A stretch of DNA of 64,000 bases, taken from Phymatolithon calcareum (lineage: Eukaryota; Rhodophyta; Florideophyceae; Hapalidiales). The translations under genes were made by a program, and so were the position numbers. The notes beneath the pieces were generated by a model, which saw only the letters and a list, made by a program, of their open reading frames with translations, searched no databases and was not told where the DNA came from. Position 1 is the first letter of the stretch, and every line of letters begins with the position of its first letter. The stretch spans positions 310,001 through 374,000 of the forward strand of contig OZ345367.1 of the NCBI GenBank assembly GCA_977006965.1, in the 5' to 3' direction. Shown here in pieces: positions 61,581-64,000 of the stretch.

Positions 61581-64000
61581 CAGCGGCTTTTGTCGCGTCT
61601 TTAGACACTATCATGTTGCAAGTGCTCTAACTTCTCTCGGCGCGACGTCGGGAAGGTCCTCACCCGCTTACAAAATCAACAAAAGACTGGAAACCATCTG
61701 TGTAGCATTAGATAGATGCAGGATTATGGTAACGATGTAAAGACACGACATACAATATACTTCAATGCAATTGTGCCAACTGTAGTAAGGGCAGACGACG
61801 CGGTACTCAGAACTACTCGCAAACGCAGTGCCATTCCTGGCTGCGCGGTATCGTTGATAGAATGCTGAAATGGGGTTGGCGACGACTACATGTTCAGTAG
61901 TGTTGAAAAATGAAGATAGTCGGCTCGCTGAGAGAAAATGTGTGCAATTGCACTCGTTTTTCAACCCCTGACTCCTTCCATCCCGCTCGCGGCAGCGTGC
62001 AAAATTTGCAAATGTCGCGCCTGCACTTGCGGCAGCAACAACGTCGCGTGGGGTAGTCGATAGCTCCAACTGTTTTGCGAGTTTCAATAATATTTGCCCG
62101 CCGAAAATAGACCAGAGCAGTATGATGCCGTCAAACATTTCGAATCTCTCCCAAACTGATCTGTTGCCTCATTTTCCACCAATCACTGCATGTTCCTTGT
62201 ATGTTTTTTTGCCAACGTCTCCGAAGATACAGGAGGCTTGGCCCCCCCCCAATGCGCACGATATCGGGCCCGGTAATGGCGTCGGAGATTGTCACTGTCG
62301 AGACAGACTGCCCCAGGTCCGTTAGCATCACAATCGATCGGGCGCCGTGGACGTCAAGTGAACGTGAAGAGATGCAAACGACGTTGCCCGATTACCAGAT
62401 TGCCAGTTGAGGTGTCCATTTGAAACAAACTGGATATTTTCATCTCGTTGAATCTCAACTGGGCGAACATCAGATCGGGCCAGCGTGGCCGGCACGGGAG
62501 CGCGAAACTCTCATACAGTGCGTCTTGAATGGAACGTGCGATATTCGAGCGGTTTGCACGTTGTTATCATCATAGCGGCGAAATTGGCAGGGGCAGTGTC
62601 AGGAGCGAGAAAAGGTGACCGGCGGACCGTTCCGCATCCACATGCCATTGCAGTTGAGGTCAGATATGCGTCACGGAAATACATCTTTCGCGTGGCACAT
62701 CAGTTTCACAGTAACCACGCGCGTCCCACATGTTGCACGAGCAACGTTTGCGCGTCTCCGGCATGTAAGCGGACCGGTATGTCGACGTATGAGCAGCGAG
62801 CCGTGAGCCGAAATCATGTCATACTAATCGCCATACGCGAGCGATGTATTGCAGGACGACGTCGACGACGCCGGCACGGGTGCGCTGTCGACTGCTGCTT
62901 CGAATCAACGGGTGCACTTGGAGCGATTTACTGTACAACGCATCGATATGTGTACACAACGTGCAAGTCGGTCGTTGAAGAATCACGGAAATACTATACT
63001 GTATGATACTGCATTGGAGATTCGATTTTCTGTCTGACAGTTTCATACTATGCTGTATGGTGAATATGTCGTGGCGTGTAGAATATTCTCACGGTGAGAC
63101 GGAGGGCAATAGTGCGCTCTTCACAAGTGATGGATGCAAGGGAAGAGATAAGGGATCGTATGGAACAGCGCAGCAAAAGTGTTTGTTCTGGGCGCCATTT
63201 TGCACACTTGTACTGTATCGATCAATTAGAGAGGTACAAGTCTCGTGACGAGTTAACATTCCATCCAAGAAAGATATAGTCAGCTTACATCGGAGGGATT
63301 GAAAGAGTCTCGGCATGGAATTGATTGCTCTGGAGAGACATCTTAGTCGCAGCAGAAACACTACGTACGAATCAATGTGGGTGAGAATACCCACCTCATT
63401 TGAATTGCTAATGCGGCCAACCTCGACTGCTCGCCTGACTGCATCAGGGCAAATGACATTACTCTACTTGCACTCCTATCCTGCCACGAAAGTGAACTGA
63501 TATTTGTACCGCGGCTATATCGAGATAGACGCCTGCGCTATATGTCCGTGCTTTTTCAAGCTTTTTCGGCATGGTACCGTATAATTGATGCCTTCTTAAA
63601 AAAGTCCTGTGATGACCACGAAGTATGTCTATTGCCGATCTTCCCCACGGCTATGTATCACGCATGCCCACTCCCCGAATCAAATCGAATCATTGGAAAT
63701 GCACCCCAATTCGTTGGGAAGTCTGTACTTCCGCCGATCCCATCCCCATATGCCTTCCCGCTCTCTGGCTCTTCAACCACCTGGTCCATTCCTTCTCGTG
63801 AAGGTATTGCCAAAGGGAAAAATCTTGTCGATCGCATGACGGTTAACGGCGATATAAAAAATTGTCATTCAATTCATCGGACGAGCACGTGCTACGCAGT
63901 GAAATAATATTTATGTTTTCATGTACAATCTCGTTTTGAAACAGATATGTAGAAACTACGGACGAACGAACGAGAGAAGGTCAGACGATTCTTGAGAATA
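61581..64000. other. Gene-poor right end
   Basis: No supported gene. A 156-codon minus-strand frame from ATG 62,138 to 61,668 (MFDGIILLWSIFGGQ...) has no recognisable family and may be chance. TACTGTA words at about 62,931, 62,996 and 63,212; a C9 run at about 62,242. Confidence 0.35.

Noticed and set aside
61668-62138. 156-codon minus-strand frame as a gene
   Set aside because: It begins with ATG but has no recognisable family or conserved pattern; not enough to call it coding.

Overview
This window is nuclear DNA from a eukaryote, most likely a microbial alga. A unicellular red alga is my best guess, but the sequence does not settle it. Evidence for a eukaryote: an ARP5 (INO80) C-terminus, tubulin cofactor B, a GCNA/SprT protease, an ELO elongase, a KCS condensing enzyme, poly(A)-tailed LINEs and a tRNA-derived SINE. 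Evidence for photosynthesis is indirect: FAE1-type KCS, helicase-associated-domain proteins typical of algae, and N-termini resembling transit peptides. The recognisable genes are single uninterrupted reading frames, so the genome looks intron-poor. Several reading frames open at TTG/GTG/CTG; I moved starts to the first sensible ATG and say so.

Layout. 0-14 kb holds ordinary single-copy genes (ARP5 end, KCS, secreted NTR/TIMP-like protein, TBCB, multi-pass membrane protein, HA-domain protein) mixed with relics: a LINE tail, a tyrosine-recombinase element and a decayed C2H2 zinc-finger gene. 12-33 kb is a tandem array of about six diverged copies of one unit: HA-domain gene (+), a conserved ~150-bp block A, then a small gene I call RTP-SPPGRK (S) on the minus strand. 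The HA gene is intact only in the first copy and is a relic in the other five; the S frame is intact in copies 1-4, rearranged in copy 6 and broken in copy 5. LINEs and a hAT transposon have landed inside the array. 33-41 kb carries a putative plastid membrane protein, an ELO elongase and a GCNA-type SprT protease. 41-48 kb is gene-poor, carries CA microsatellites and is strikingly enriched in the 7-mer TACTGTA/TACAGTA; it contains a dispersed S member (S7). 49-60 kb is a transposon graveyard with a four-layer nested insertion, SINEs, LINE ends and a degenerate AT-rich tandem array. A second dispersed S member (S8) lies at 61.2 kb.

The most interesting item is the S family: eight related small genes or relics in 64 kb, 120-185 residues, proline-rich, with an N-terminal R-I-(I/L)-R-T-P motif, a central W-x-T-E-x-x-V-L-G-K motif and a C-terminal S-P-P-x-R-K motif. 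I recognise no described family. Second is the mobile DNA: a tyrosine-recombinase element between 27-bp direct repeats whose core also occurs once in a second copy of the adjoining repeat, and LINE copies with clear target-site duplications that carry a conserved short C-terminal E-K-A-L-D coding module. All counts and alignments here were made by eye.
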